Of a stretch of 48,313 nt of DNA, positions 26,257-34,079 are shown one piece after another. How positions within the stretch are numbered: position 1 is the stretch's first letter; each line of letters starts with the position of its first letter. This DNA is from Gammaproteobacteria bacterium (lineage in GTDB: Bacteria > Pseudomonadota > Gammaproteobacteria > JABCZS01), in the NCBI GenBank assembly GCA_013289605.1, contig JABCZS010000014.1, positions 1 to 48,313 of the forward strand. Direction: 5' to 3'. The translations under genes were made by a program, and so were the position numbers. The notes below the pieces were generated by a model that searched no databases, was not told where the DNA came from, and saw only the letters and a program-made list of their open reading frames with translations.

Positions 26257-26281
26257 TAGCGCCAGTGATGATCTGGCGCTA
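26257..26281. other. Hairpin after the membrane protein gene
   Basis: tagcgccag and ctggcgcta are perfect 9-bp arms with a 7-nt loop, 47 nt after the stop. The T run lies before, not after, the stem, so this is not a standard intrinsic terminator in either direction. The rest of 26282-26416 shows nothing I can identify. Confidence 0.5.
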
Positions 26282-26416
26282 TAACGAGCCGCATCAAATC
26301 AAGCACGCAGTGCTTATATTCAACAAATCAAATGAACCCATTTTAACATGAAGAAATATACTCTTCTTGAGTTGTGATATACAATTTCTACGTTACTCAT
26401 GCTTTAACAATAAAAA

Positions 26417-26648
26417 GATTTATTTTAACTGGATTCCCGCGTGCGCGGGAATGACGGAGTTCGATTCCCGCATGCGCGAGAATGACGGAGTTCGATTCCC
26501 GCATGCGCGAGAATGACGGAGTTCGATTCCCGCGTGCGCGGGAATGACGGAGTTCGATTCCCGCGTGCGCGGGAATGACGGAGTTCGATTCCTGCGTGCG
26601 CGAGAATGACGGAGTTCGATTCCTGCATGCACGGAAACGACGGATTTC
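26417..26648. repeat. 31-bp palindromic tandem array (dRS3-like)
   Basis: After a 15-bp lead identical to the 3' end of the GIY-YIG gene (gatttattttaact at 26417), seven units of exactly 31 bp follow, starting at 26432, 26463, 26494, 26525, 26556, 26587 and 26618. Each unit is gattccYgcRtgcgcgRgaatgacg plus gagttc. Units 1, 4 and 5 carry the perfect palindrome ATTCCCGCG-tg-CGCGGGAAT; units 2, 3, 6 and 7 carry mismatches, and a degenerate half unit follows to about 26680. Open frames here (repeated PAHAGIE and SFPRTRES) are artefacts of the repeat. Confidence 0.95.
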
Positions 26649-26714
26649 TTAGAATTCGGGAATGACGCGTTTCTTGGAATTTCTGAGTTACTCCCCAGGC
26701 GACATTCTTTAGAC

Positions 26715-27076
26715 CGTCATTCCCGCGCACGCGGGAATCCAGGAGAATACCTAAATGAGCGGAAAACAACCTGCAGTATATATTCTTGCCAGCATGCGAA
26801 ATGGGACACTTTATATTGGCGTGACTTCGAACTTGATTCAGCGAGTTTGGCAGCATAAAAGTAATCTCGTGCAAGGTTTTACGCAGAAGTATAATGTCCA
26901 CGATTTGGTATATTATGAATTGCATGCTGAAATGTACGCAGCAATCACCCGCGAAAAGCAATTAAAAAAGTGGACTCGGGCTTGGAAGTTAGAACTGATA
27001 GAAGAAAAAAATCCACATTGGAAGGATTTATATATGGATTTATTTTAACTGGATTCCCGCGTGCGCGGGAATGACG
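26715..27076 (+). mobile_element. Putative GIY-YIG mobile element with 28-bp inverted ends
   Basis: A single gene is bounded by perfect 28-bp inverted repeats, 26715-26742 and 27049-27076 (cgtcattcccgcg...ccag and its exact complement). Each end is itself a palindrome around ATTCCC-N8-GGGAAT. A truncated copy at 17196-17334 and the residual 3' end at 26417 show that the unit occurs at least three times in the window. The layout resembles REP-associated transposase elements, but with a GIY-YIG nuclease in place of a Y1 enzyme; mobility is inference. Confidence 0.65.
26755..27048 (+). CDS. GIY-YIG nuclease domain protein (UPF0213-like)
   Basis: 97 residues, one GIY-YIG domain with nothing else. 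VYIL at 9-12 stands for the GIY strand and TLYIGVTSNL at 19-28 for YIG; R30 and H34 in QRVWQHKSN, the YYELH region, and a conserved glutamate in TREKQLKKW (E62) match the family's catalytic set. Relatives include the small YhbQ/UPF0213 group and the UvrC N-domain; they nick DNA. The gene fills the space between two inverted palindromes, and its stop codon touches the right one, so the nuclease and the repeats form one unit. A GGAG lies 12 nt before the ATG. Confidence 0.9.
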   Translation: MSGKQPAVYILASMRNGTLYIGVTSNLIQRVWQHKSNLVQGFTQKYNVHDLVYYELHAEMYAAITREKQLKKWTRAWKLELIEEKNPHWKDLYMDLF

Positions 27077-27141
27077 GAGTTCGATTCCTGCGTGCGCGAG
27101 AATGACGGAGTTCGATTCTCGCGTGCGCTGGAGTAACGCGG
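27052..27141. repeat. Short palindromic array right of the GIY-YIG gene
   Basis: Two full 31-bp units (27052-27082 and 27083-27113) and a degenerate third continue the same repeat as the left array. The 52 bp from 27037 are identical to 26417-26468, so both arrays grew from the right end of the same kind of element. The following 27142-27612 holds no convincing gene: only a 36-codon open frame at 27218-27328 with no recognisable product and some GC-rich patches. Confidence 0.85.
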
Positions 27142-27624
27142 TTTTACATGTGTTTATCAAGTGCAATTTAGCATTGCGTAAATACTGGATAAAATAGAAC
27201 CGATGAGAGGAAATTGTATGTCAGAATTAATGATGCTGTACCATTCGGGCGATTTGCTGCGCCGAAGAAATAGCCAACGCCGCGCTGTTTCTTTCCTCGT
27301 CTCACTCGTCTTATATCGTGGGGGTTGATTGAGTTGTCGATGGGGGCCTAACGTCATTTATGTAAGGCAGCCGGCGGCGGGTTCGAGCCCCATGCGCAGT
27401 CACTATGCTGTTTCCCAATGCTATCCCCTTTTGATCTCATATGTTGAATGCCCAAATAAGGTCATGATTATTAACTTACTGAAATTAATAGGAAAAATTA
27501 CAATTGAACGACGTGCTTTACGCTCATTCCCTGTTAATAAGCTTGTTCACTTGCTATATTGGTATGCCCAATGTTAGTATTCATGCTTTTAGCCTGATAA
27601 GTAAGCCTTTCCTTGGAGCCTGAG

Positions 27625-29775
27625 ATGAAAAAGGTGGATGCACGTTTCCTAGATGTGTTAGTTGAGATAGCAAATTACATAGAAAAAAAGCAGCACAACC
27701 ATGCGTTACATCTTTTTATTACCGCTATTGCTCCGCATTGGGAAGTGTTTGCGCGTGCTGCGCAGCAAGATCACTCTAAGGAGCATCCTGATGTGGGGAT
27801 GCATTACCAGCAAATTGCTAATCATTTGTATGCCCTCATTGATCTGACAACATTTACAAATGCGTCTGCCCCCAGGGCTTTAGACCATGAAGCCGAGCCT
27901 GATGATGCGGTGCTTAAGCAGATTCGTTACAGATTCAACTGGCGCAATCCAGTGCAATTGGCCCACTTTTTCCAATCCAGCGATGAGTCTCACCAAGCCG
28001 AAAAAGCGCCTCATTTATGGCAGCTTGGCTATCATTTCTGTGCACTGGCCGCTAAAAGCGGAGTGGAGAATGGGCAAGCCGATCTGGGCAATATGTATTT
28101 AAATGGGATAGGCATCGTGAAAAAAGATCTGCACGAAGCTTTAAAGTGGATGCAACCTTTGACAGAAAAGTTTTCACTCACCACATACGATGTCGCCTGT
28201 ATTCATGCGCAATTAGGCGACTACCAGCAGCAAAATCAATATTTAGAACAGGCTGTGAGTCGGACTGTTCAAGGCGATGTGGTTTATGCTTCTTCCCGTA
28301 TTGATCTTGCGCTGATGTATTTGTATGGAAAAGTGGTGCAACAAGATATCAACAAAGCGCTAAGCCTACTCGATGAAGTCCGCAGTAATCCAGAAACAAA
28401 TATAGCCTATCAAAAATCCCGTAATAAAGCATTGGGTTTATCCGTAATGATAAAACTTGCTTATGCTTCGGAGTTAAATAAGGATAAGAATGAGGCAGAT
28501 GAAGATGAAAAAATCCAAACTTTGCTGGAAAACTTTGCCAACATCCCAATTGTGACACGGCAAGCGGTAGCCGCTTTATTTAAATATATCCCTGGAGATA
28601 AACCAGCGGTCATCACATGCAAAGAAAAATTACAACAAGAATATGATGCATGGAACATGGAGATTGCATCTGGCGAATCCTCTGCTACAAGTAAAATAGT
28701 GAATCGATTTACGGAAGTCTTGGAGCAAGCACGCATCTGCCTGCATAATAGTGATTTTATTGCAGCACAGCAAATAATTAGTACTGAGTTCGCAAAACAT
28801 TGGCAAGTATTTTATAAACAGTCACTCAATACGCGTGATCCTGATCGCAGTCTACATTACTGGAATATAGCGGTTGCACTGCACACTTTAGCCTTCATGG
28901 AGGAAGATGAGCAGGCTCATTTGCATATCGATTTACTCAAGGAGCGTCCTACAGCGCCACAAACTGTCTCTTTAACTGAAGACGAAGATGAAGTCATAGA
29001 GGCTGTTTCAATTGGGTGCTATGAGAATTTATTTCTTGAGCTTGCTGAGAAGTGCAAAACCGATTCGGTTGCATTATATCTGCATTTTGCATCCCTCGCC
29101 TTTAATTGGTGCGCATTGGCAGCAAAAAGAGGTAAGGTAAATGCGATCAAGAATGTAGCGAGTCTTTATTTATTCGGCATTGGTGTTGAAAAAAATCCAG
29201 AAGCGGCGATTAAATGGCTAATGCCTTTTGCGGATCAAAATGCAGCGCATCTTTATATGCTATCTAGAGCCTATTATGAATTAGACAATGTGGAACAGGA
29301 AAAGGCCTATCTAGAGCGTGCGCTAACATACGCAACAGTTAACGATCAGATATATATGCCAATACGTACCAAGCTCGCGGGAATGTATCTTTACGGACGT
29401 GGCGTTTCAAGTGATGCAAAAGAAGCTTTACGTTTATTAGAAGAAGCCCATCACTCAGGGGATCATATTGTTGCATGCACGCTTGCTGTCGTTAAACATA
29501 TGCAGACAGGTAGCGTATTGAATTCGGAATCATTTCGCACGATTCCTTGGGATGTGCGCTTACACGTCAATAAGAGTTTTGATATTACGCACAAAGACAG
29601 TGATGAGTGTATAGCAACAAAAACCAAACTACGCGCGAGCTTTAATGCTTTGAATGAGAATAAGCCTGGTTTACAGATGCAATCTGGCTGGCAGCTGTAT
29701 CGCAGAGGAAAATTTGCAGCGGTGCAAGTTTCAGCGGTCGCAGCAGTCACCCGTGATAAATTGAAAATGGATTGA
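27625..29775 (+). CDS. Sel1-like/TPR repeat protein with whole-length internal duplication
   Basis: 716 residues from ATG 27625. A TTG start four codons earlier (27613) is possible, but GGAG at 27615-27618 is well placed for the ATG. The N-half (to about 350) and C-half (from about 358) align with each other throughout: a helical start ending in HWEVF or HWQVF, an AL(A)AK(S/R)G block, then Sel1-like motifs such as LGNMYLNGIGIVKKDLHEAL and VASLYLFGIGVEKNPEAAIK, and LMYLYGKVV or GMYLYGRGV. Sel1 repeats are protein-protein scaffolds, and Legionella uses such proteins in host-cell entry and trafficking. There is no signal peptide. Function beyond binding cannot be read. Confidence 0.82.
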   Translation: MKKVDARFLDVLVEIANYIEKKQHNHALHLFITAIAPHWEVFARAAQQDHSKEHPDVGMHYQQIANHLYALIDLTTFTNASAPRALDHEAEPDDAVLKQIRYRFNWRNPVQLAHFFQSSDESHQAEKAPHLWQLGYHFCALAAKSGVENGQADLGNMYLNGIGIVKKDLHEALKWMQPLTEKFSLTTYDVACIHAQLGDYQQQNQYLEQAVSRTVQGDVVYASSRIDLALMYLYGKVVQQDINKALSLLDEVRSNPETNIAYQKSRNKALGLSVMIKLAYASELNKDKNEADEDEKIQTLLENFANIPIVTRQAVAALFKYIPGDKPAVITCKEKLQQEYDAWNMEIASGESSATSKIVNRFTEVLEQARICLHNSDFIAAQQIISTEFAKHWQVFYKQSLNTRDPDRSLHYWNIAVALHTLAFMEEDEQAHLHIDLLKERPTAPQTVSLTEDEDEVIEAVSIGCYENLFLELAEKCKTDSVALYLHFASLAFNWCALAAKRGKVNAIKNVASLYLFGIGVEKNPEAAIKWLMPFADQNAAHLYMLSRAYYELDNVEQEKAYLERALTYATVNDQIYMPIRTKLAGMYLYGRGVSSDAKEALRLLEEAHHSGDHIVACTLAVVKHMQTGSVLNSESFRTIPWDVRLHVNKSFDITHKDSDECIATKTKLRASFNALNENKPGLQMQSGWQLYRRGKFAAVQVSAVAAVTRDKLKMD

Positions 29776-29825
29776 TCGCATCCGGACTAGGTTATGGCAA
29801 ATAGATGCTTAGTTTGTATGTTAAC

Positions 29826-29854
29826 TTGATTTTTGGGTGCGCTTACATTATAAT
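29826..29854 (+). promoter_or_regulatory. Strong promoter of the 118-aa orphan gene
   Basis: TTGATT (29826-29831), a 17-nt spacer and a perfect TATAAT (29849-29854), followed by GAGGAG at 29869-29874, 9 nt before ATG 29884. The leader is only about 20 nt. Confidence 0.65.
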
Positions 29855-29883
29855 GAAAAATAGCAAATGAGGAGTATCCAAAA

Positions 29884-30240
29884 ATGGGAAAGTTTAACGG
29901 ATCTGGGCCTAACACGTTGAGTATGTATAATAAACCAGCGGTAATGACGGTTGTTGTAGAACCAGGGGCTCAAAATGTGACGATCAATGGCTTATTACAC
30001 CGTAAAACTGAGATCCCTGGCCTGGTGACTGAGGGAGCCAAAGCATTGACCCCGCAACAAATCGAGCAATTTTGGAACCAATTTCAAGGGAAGACTATGA
30101 GTAATCAATATGACACTAAGGCACTTTCTATCCTGGCCAGTCTAGGCGTAAAACCAGAGCATATCCAAGCCAACCTTCAGGTACAGTATGGTCAAGCATT
30201 GAAGGAACTAAATAGATCTAGCACCCTAGAATTAAAATAA
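29884..30240 (+). CDS. Small orphan protein, 118 aa
   Basis: Not recognised. It has no signal peptide or membrane segment. Residues 1-55 look beta-rich (VMTVVVEPGAQNVTINGLL), 56-118 helical (ALTPQQIEQFWNQF, KALSILASLGVKPEHIQANL). The gene has the best promoter and ribosome-binding site of the accessory region, which argues that it is a real and well-expressed gene. A gggatca/tgatccc hairpin lies 13 nt after the stop (30253-30275) without a T run. It could be a small secreted substrate or a regulatory protein. Confidence 0.6.
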   Translation: MGKFNGSGPNTLSMYNKPAVMTVVVEPGAQNVTINGLLHRKTEIPGLVTEGAKALTPQQIEQFWNQFQGKTMSNQYDTKALSILASLGVKPEHIQANLQVQYGQALKELNRSSTLELK

Positions 30241-30410
30241 TTTTAGAGATTCGGGATCAGCTTGCTCTTGATCCCTATCCATTTCAGTGCCAAGTCCTAT
30301 GCAATACAATGTAATCAGAGCAAAAGAATCCATACAATGGCATTATTTTTTATGCAATCGCATCCATCAAACCATCTGCCCTAGGCCGTTTATATTCCAG
30401 ATCACTGTTC

Positions 30411-30440
30411 TTGACTTTAAATGTATTACGTTGTACATTT
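30411..30440 (+). promoter_or_regulatory. Promoter with operator-like inverted repeat for the toxin-antitoxin pair
   Basis: TTGACT (30411-30416) and TACATT (30434-30439) are 17 nt apart. An inverted repeat aaatgta-N8-tacattt (30419-30425 and 30434-30440) covers the spacer and the -10 box, as expected for autorepression by a Phd-type antitoxin. Confidence 0.6.
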
Positions 30441-30462
30441 AATCTTATCTACGGAGAAATAA

Positions 30463-30708
30463 ATGACCCTACATATCGGATTAAGAGAAGTCAATCAGCA
30501 TTTATCGCACTATATCGAAATGGCTGAAAAAGGCGAAGAAATTATTGTAACGCGTAGGGGAGAACCTATTGTGCGCTTATCGCCTATTGAGCAAAAAAAA
30601 CAATTGAATGAGGAACAACAAGCCGCCTGGCAACGCACCCTCGCGCGGATGGAAAAAGGATTTAATTTAGGCGGACAGGGAGTGAAGCGTGATGAGTTAT
30701 ACGAATGA
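30463..30708 (+). CDS. Phd/YefM-family antitoxin
   Basis: 81 residues. The N-terminal Phd fold is clear: GLREVNQHLSHYIEMAEKGE followed by EIIVTRRGEPIVRLSP, the DNA-binding and dimerisation half. Residues 45-81 are polar and probably wrap the toxin. It neutralises the PIN-domain toxin encoded next, whose start lies inside this gene, and should repress the shared promoter through the inverted repeat just upstream. GGAG is placed 7 nt before the ATG. VapB of the Phd type is the best name class. Confidence 0.88.
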   Translation: MTLHIGLREVNQHLSHYIEMAEKGEEIIVTRRGEPIVRLSPIEQKKQLNEEQQAAWQRTLARMEKGFNLGGQGVKRDELYE

Positions 30709-31135
30709 TACCGTCTTTACTTTGGATACCAATATTTTAATTTATGCCTTAGATAAACAAGCAAAAATACGTCATAAAAAAGCAGTTCGGATTATTCAAA
30801 AATCATTGTCTTTAAACTGCATCCTCACCTTGCAAGCACTCAGCGAATTTTATTACGCGTGCACGCGCAAAGGATTAATGCCTGTTAAAGATGCCCTGGC
30901 ACAAGTGAAAGATTGGCAAACCTTATTCCCCATTGCACTCGCTAAACCGCATACCTTAACTCGAGCTATTTTATCTGTGGAGCGTTACCCACTAGGGTTT
31001 TGGGATGCCATGTTATTAGAAACTGCACGCGGTGCAGGGGTTTCTATTTTATTTACTGAAGATTTACAAGACCAACAAGTCATTGAAGGCATTAAAATTG
31101 TTAATCCCTTTAATGATGAAGATTTTTTTGAATAA
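30692..31135 (+). CDS. vapC: PIN-domain toxin, VapC family
   Basis: 147 residues from ATG 30692 (a GTG one codon earlier is also open); GGGAG at 30678-30682 supports the ATG. It overlaps the antitoxin by 17 bp, which is typical of translationally coupled pairs. PIN acidic residues are present: TLDTNILIYAL (first Asp), QALSEFYY (Glu), LGFWDAMLL (Asp) and ILFTEDLQD. VapC toxins are Mg-dependent RNases that cut tRNA or rRNA; the target here cannot be told. The pair may stabilise the accessory region. Confidence 0.9.
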   Translation: MSYTNDTVFTLDTNILIYALDKQAKIRHKKAVRIIQKSLSLNCILTLQALSEFYYACTRKGLMPVKDALAQVKDWQTLFPIALAKPHTLTRAILSVERYPLGFWDAMLLETARGAGVSILFTEDLQDQQVIEGIKIVNPFNDEDFFE

Positions 31136-31201
31136 GCCTTTTGAGATTCCGATATTTATTCGACTATAATCATTTGTATCTATTAAACAAGGAATGTCAG
31201 C

Positions 31202-31585
31202 ATGAAACACTTATCTAAAAAATGTCATAGTTTTGACACCGATAAATATATTCATTGGATAGGCGCAGTGGGTATTTTAATTTTTATTATCACTCAGGCC
31301 ATGGAATTTATGGGCATTTCAGAAGTGTGTGTCTATTGTCGGACCATACGTTCATGCATAGGGTTGATTGGTCTCATTATGGTATTACCCATTTGCCCAT
31401 TCTTTAGCCGATTATTTGCAGTGGTTATTGCTTATATGGGTGCGCATGTTGCAGCCGCTGGGATTTTTATGAATATCCAACGTGCAACTTATGTCACGGA
31501 ATTTACTGTACTAGCGACCTTCGCTTTATTTATTTTAGCCGCACAAGTGATGATTATAATCAGTTTTAAAGGTAACAAGGAATGA
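31202..31585 (+). CDS. Small four-helix membrane protein with CxxC loop
   Basis: 127 residues, four hydrophobic segments (about 18-37, 50-66, 70-92 and 98-122). The loop after the first carries CVYC at 43-46 plus C52. A loop CxxC in a four-helix protein recalls DsbB or VKOR thiol oxidoreductases, but the length and the second Cys pair do not match, so this is only a hint. AAGGA lies 10 nt before the ATG. The next gene follows after 7 bp, so the two are probably one transcript. Confidence 0.6.
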   Translation: MKHLSKKCHSFDTDKYIHWIGAVGILIFIITQAMEFMGISEVCVYCRTIRSCIGLIGLIMVLPICPFFSRLFAVVIAYMGAHVAAAGIFMNIQRATYVTEFTVLATFALFILAAQVMIIISFKGNKE

Positions 31586-31592
31586 GATTGAT

Positions 31593-32900
31593 ATGAAAAG
31601 AGATCGTTTTGGTTTGTCTGTATCCACCGATAAACAAGCGATTATCGATGCGCTGGATCATTTTGCAACTCAGTTACTGCTTAATGGTACCGCTGCGGGG
31701 GAAGTGATGGATGCCGCTAAAGCGCATCCTGATAGTTTATTGTTAAATTGTCACAGCGGTATTTTATTTTTATATACGCATGATGATGCAGATTCAGCCA
31801 AAACAGTGCCTTATTTAAACGCGGCAGAAAAAATATTCAATGCTAGCAATGATCGGGAAAAATTACATTATCAAGCCGCTTGCGCCTGGTATGCTAAAGA
31901 CTATGACACAGCCATTGCGATTTATGAAAAAATTACTCAACACTGGCCAACAGATTGTGTGGCGGCAAAATTTGCGGAATGGCTTTTTTATTGTGCAGGC
32001 CAACCCTATTATGCCCAACGTTTTTTACGCCTGACTACACCCATGTATGCCCATAATAAAAATGAACCCGGTTTTTTAGCCGTACATTCGTTTGCATTAG
32101 AATTGACACAGAATTATGACCAGTCCTTGAGTATCGCCGAAGACGCTTTGGCATTAGAGCCCATAACCCCCTGGGCACATCATACCGTTGCTCATGCCTT
32201 AATGGCCAAGAGTGACATTCAACGCGGCATTAAACGCTTGGAGACTTATAAACCGACCTGGAAAAAGATACTCTTGCCACTGGCTGGGCATCTCAATTGG
32301 CACTTAACTTTATTTTATTTAGCTAATCTGGATGAAAAAAACATACTCACGCGCTTCTCACCCGATGTGTGGGGCCATATGCCTGAAGTATCACTGGAGC
32401 AAATCGACGCCATTTCTCTGCTTTGGCGTATGGAAATGGCTGATATGGCACAGGATGATTTATTAAGTAAAGTGACCGAAAAATTAGGGCCTCATGTTTA
32501 TCAACATTATATTGGTTTTGATACCGCGCATTATGTTTATGCCCTGTCTCGCACAGGCAATATCGAATCGGCCGAGCGGATTATTCAGGAGGCCATGGTT
32601 TATGCACATAACCTGCAGCCCTCCTATAAAAATCTTTGGCTCAATACTTGTGTCCCGTTGTTTAAAGGCATCCATGCTTATGCACAAGCACAGTATAAAG
32701 AAGCGTGCATGCACCTGACTCCCCTATTAACCTCGATTGCAGAAGTCGGCGGTAGTGATGCACAAATCGAACTCTTTTATCAAACCGCTGCCCTAAGTTT
32801 ATTGCGTGCTGGGCAAAAAGATAAAGGGCTTGCGGTGCTTAAACAATATTTGCCTTATTATCTCCCGACAAGACTAGGTGAAAAATGGAGTCAGTGGTAA
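31593..32900 (+). CDS. TTC38-like tetratricopeptide protein
   Basis: 435 residues, all helical. Features of the TTC38 family are seen: an N-terminal TPR region, PGFLAVHSFALELTQNYDQS, PWAHHTVAHALMAKSD and a GHLNWHLTLFYLANLDEK segment around 228-247. In other bacteria these proteins are cytoplasmic and of unknown role, possibly scaffolds. The upstream membrane protein gene ends 7 bp before, with an AAGGA near its stop. It is the last gene before the ribosomal/RNA polymerase cluster. No catalytic motif is known for the family. Confidence 0.8.
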   Translation: MKRDRFGLSVSTDKQAIIDALDHFATQLLLNGTAAGEVMDAAKAHPDSLLLNCHSGILFLYTHDDADSAKTVPYLNAAEKIFNASNDREKLHYQAACAWYAKDYDTAIAIYEKITQHWPTDCVAAKFAEWLFYCAGQPYYAQRFLRLTTPMYAHNKNEPGFLAVHSFALELTQNYDQSLSIAEDALALEPITPWAHHTVAHALMAKSDIQRGIKRLETYKPTWKKILLPLAGHLNWHLTLFYLANLDEKNILTRFSPDVWGHMPEVSLEQIDAISLLWRMEMADMAQDDLLSKVTEKLGPHVYQHYIGFDTAHYVYALSRTGNIESAERIIQEAMVYAHNLQPSYKNLWLNTCVPLFKGIHAYAQAQYKEACMHLTPLLTSIAEVGGSDAQIELFYQTAALSLLRAGQKDKGLAVLKQYLPYYLPTRLGEKWSQW

Positions 32901-32929
32901 TCCCCCCTATATAATCCCAAAAATCCCAG

Positions 32930-32958
32930 TTGTATCCATTTTTTCCCTATGGTATGAT
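32930..32958 (+). promoter_or_regulatory. Promoter of secE-nusG
   Basis: TTGTAT (32930-32935), 17 nt, TATGAT (32953-32958), about 120 nt before secE. The leader contains no tRNA; in many gammaproteobacteria tRNA(Trp) would lie here. Confidence 0.55.
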
Positions 32959-33078
32959 TGCCGACCTTAAATACGATTTTCACTTGATTTTTTGGCTTGA
33001 TGTACTTCATAAAGTAGTTAACTTTACTAAGTTTGCTGAAATATTGGGTATAGACTAAACACACTAACTTTAAATTTC

Positions 33079-33462
33079 ATGAAAAAACAAGAACTTACAA
33101 CTATAGAAGCACAGCCGTCCCGCTCTTTTGATGCAGCGAAGTGGTTGGGTGTATTTGCATTGCTCGTACTGTCGATTGCGGGCTTTTACTATTTTTCAAG
33201 CTTTGCCTTATACCTGCGAGTCATAGGCATGTTAGTTTTAACCGGCTTAATGTTATTACTGGCCGCACAAACTACAAAAGGTCGGCAAGTACTCGAGTTT
33301 TTCCATGGGGCGCGCAGTGAAGCCCGTAAAGTGGTTTGGCCTACCCGGCAGGAAACTACGCAGCTCACCCTAATCGTGTTAGTGGTGGTCTTAATCGCGT
33401 CTATTTGTTTGTGGGTGCTAGACCTTATTTTATTTCGTCTTATCGCATTATTGACAGGCTAG
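33079..33462 (+). CDS. secE: Preprotein translocase subunit SecE
   Basis: 127 residues, the same length as in E. coli, with three membrane segments (about 24-44, 50-68 and 97-121). The conserved cytoplasmic hinge EARKVVWPTRQET precedes the last helix. SecE clamps SecY in the inner-membrane SecYEG channel. nusG begins 12 bp after its stop, the standard pairing. No strong Shine-Dalgarno sequence is seen before the ATG, and the first 20 residues are variable in the family, so a slightly different start cannot be excluded. Confidence 0.96.
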   Translation: MKKQELTTIEAQPSRSFDAAKWLGVFALLVLSIAGFYYFSSFALYLRVIGMLVLTGLMLLLAAQTTKGRQVLEFFHGARSEARKVVWPTRQETTQLTLIVLVVVLIASICLWVLDLILFRLIALLTG

Positions 33463-33474
33463 GAGTGATACTAC

Positions 33475-34008
33475 ATGGCCAAATCTTGGTATGTTGTACA
33501 GGTTTATTCCGGTTTTGAACATCGGGTAAAGCAATATTTAGAAGAATATATTAAGCACGAGCACTTGGAAGAGAGCTTCGGCGATATATTAGTCCCCACG
33601 CAAAAAGTAGTTGAAATGCGCAGTGGGCAAAAACGTAAAAGTGAGCGTAAATTTTTTCCAGGCTATGTATTAGTCCAAATGGACATGGATGAAAAGCTCT
33701 GGCATTTGGTGCGTAATATTCCTAAGGTATTAGGTTTTATCGGTGGAACGCCCGATAAACCTGCGCCAATTACGGAAAAAGAAGCGCGCAGCATACTGCA
33801 ACAAATTGAAGTGGGTCATGAAACACCACAACCTAAAACAATATTTGAACCCGGTGAAGTGGTCCGAGTCACCGATGGTCCGTTTGCTGATTTCAACGGT
33901 GTAGTCGAAGAAATCAATTATGAGAAAAGCCGTTTACGTGTAGCCGTATTAATTTTTGGACGTTCAACCCCTGTGGAGTTGGAGTTCAGTCAGGTGGAAA
34001 AATCTTAA
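33475..34008 (+). CDS. nusG: Transcription termination/antitermination protein NusG
   Basis: 177 residues. The NGN domain begins [21 protein letters not shown], with the conserved [12 protein letters not shown]; the C-terminal KOW domain is [24 protein letters not shown]. NusG binds the RpoC clamp helices, reduces pausing and links RNA polymerase to Rho or ribosomal S10. Length and order (secE-nusG-rplK) are canonical. Confidence 0.97.
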   Translation: MAKSWYVVQVYSGFEHRVKQYLEEYIKHEHLEESFGDILVPTQKVVEMRSGQKRKSERKFFPGYVLVQMDMDEKLWHLVRNIPKVLGFIGGTPDKPAPITEKEARSILQQIEVGHETPQPKTIFEPGEVVRVTDGPFADFNGVVEEINYEKSRLRVAVLIFGRSTPVELEFSQVEKS

Positions 34009-34033
34009 GTTAAATTGATGAAGGAGCTTAAAC

Positions 34034-34049
34034 AAAGACTTCGGTCTTT
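34034..34049 (+). promoter_or_regulatory. TTCG-loop hairpin in the rplK leader
   Basis: aaagac-ttcg-gtcttt is a very stable six-pair stem with a UUCG tetraloop, between nusG and rplK. In E. coli the L11-L1 leader binds L1 for translational feedback; this stem is in the right place, but the L1 consensus was not verified. Confidence 0.5.
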
Positions 34050-34079
34050 ATAAGCGTTTGTACTTCGAAGGAGTGTAAA

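Noticed and set aside
26257-26281. Intrinsic terminator after the multi-pass membrane protein gene
   Set aside because: The hairpin is perfect, but the T run is on the wrong side for either strand.
26432-26648. CRISPR array
   Set aside because: The 31-bp units are contiguous with no unique spacers, and no cas gene is present.
26420-26961. Open frames translating the palindromic array into repeated PAHAGIE / SFPRTRES peptides
   Set aside because: The frames follow the 31-bp repeat on the strand opposite the GIY-YIG gene and have no ribosome-binding site; such peptides are well-known artefacts of this repeat type.
27370-27410. A ggttcgagcccc patch resembling a tRNA T arm
   Set aside because: Only three stem pairs form around the loop, no anticodon or acceptor arm is found, and it is a single short match.
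27613-27624. TTG start for the Sel1-like gene
   Set aside because: GGAG overlaps this region and is correctly spaced for ATG 27625.
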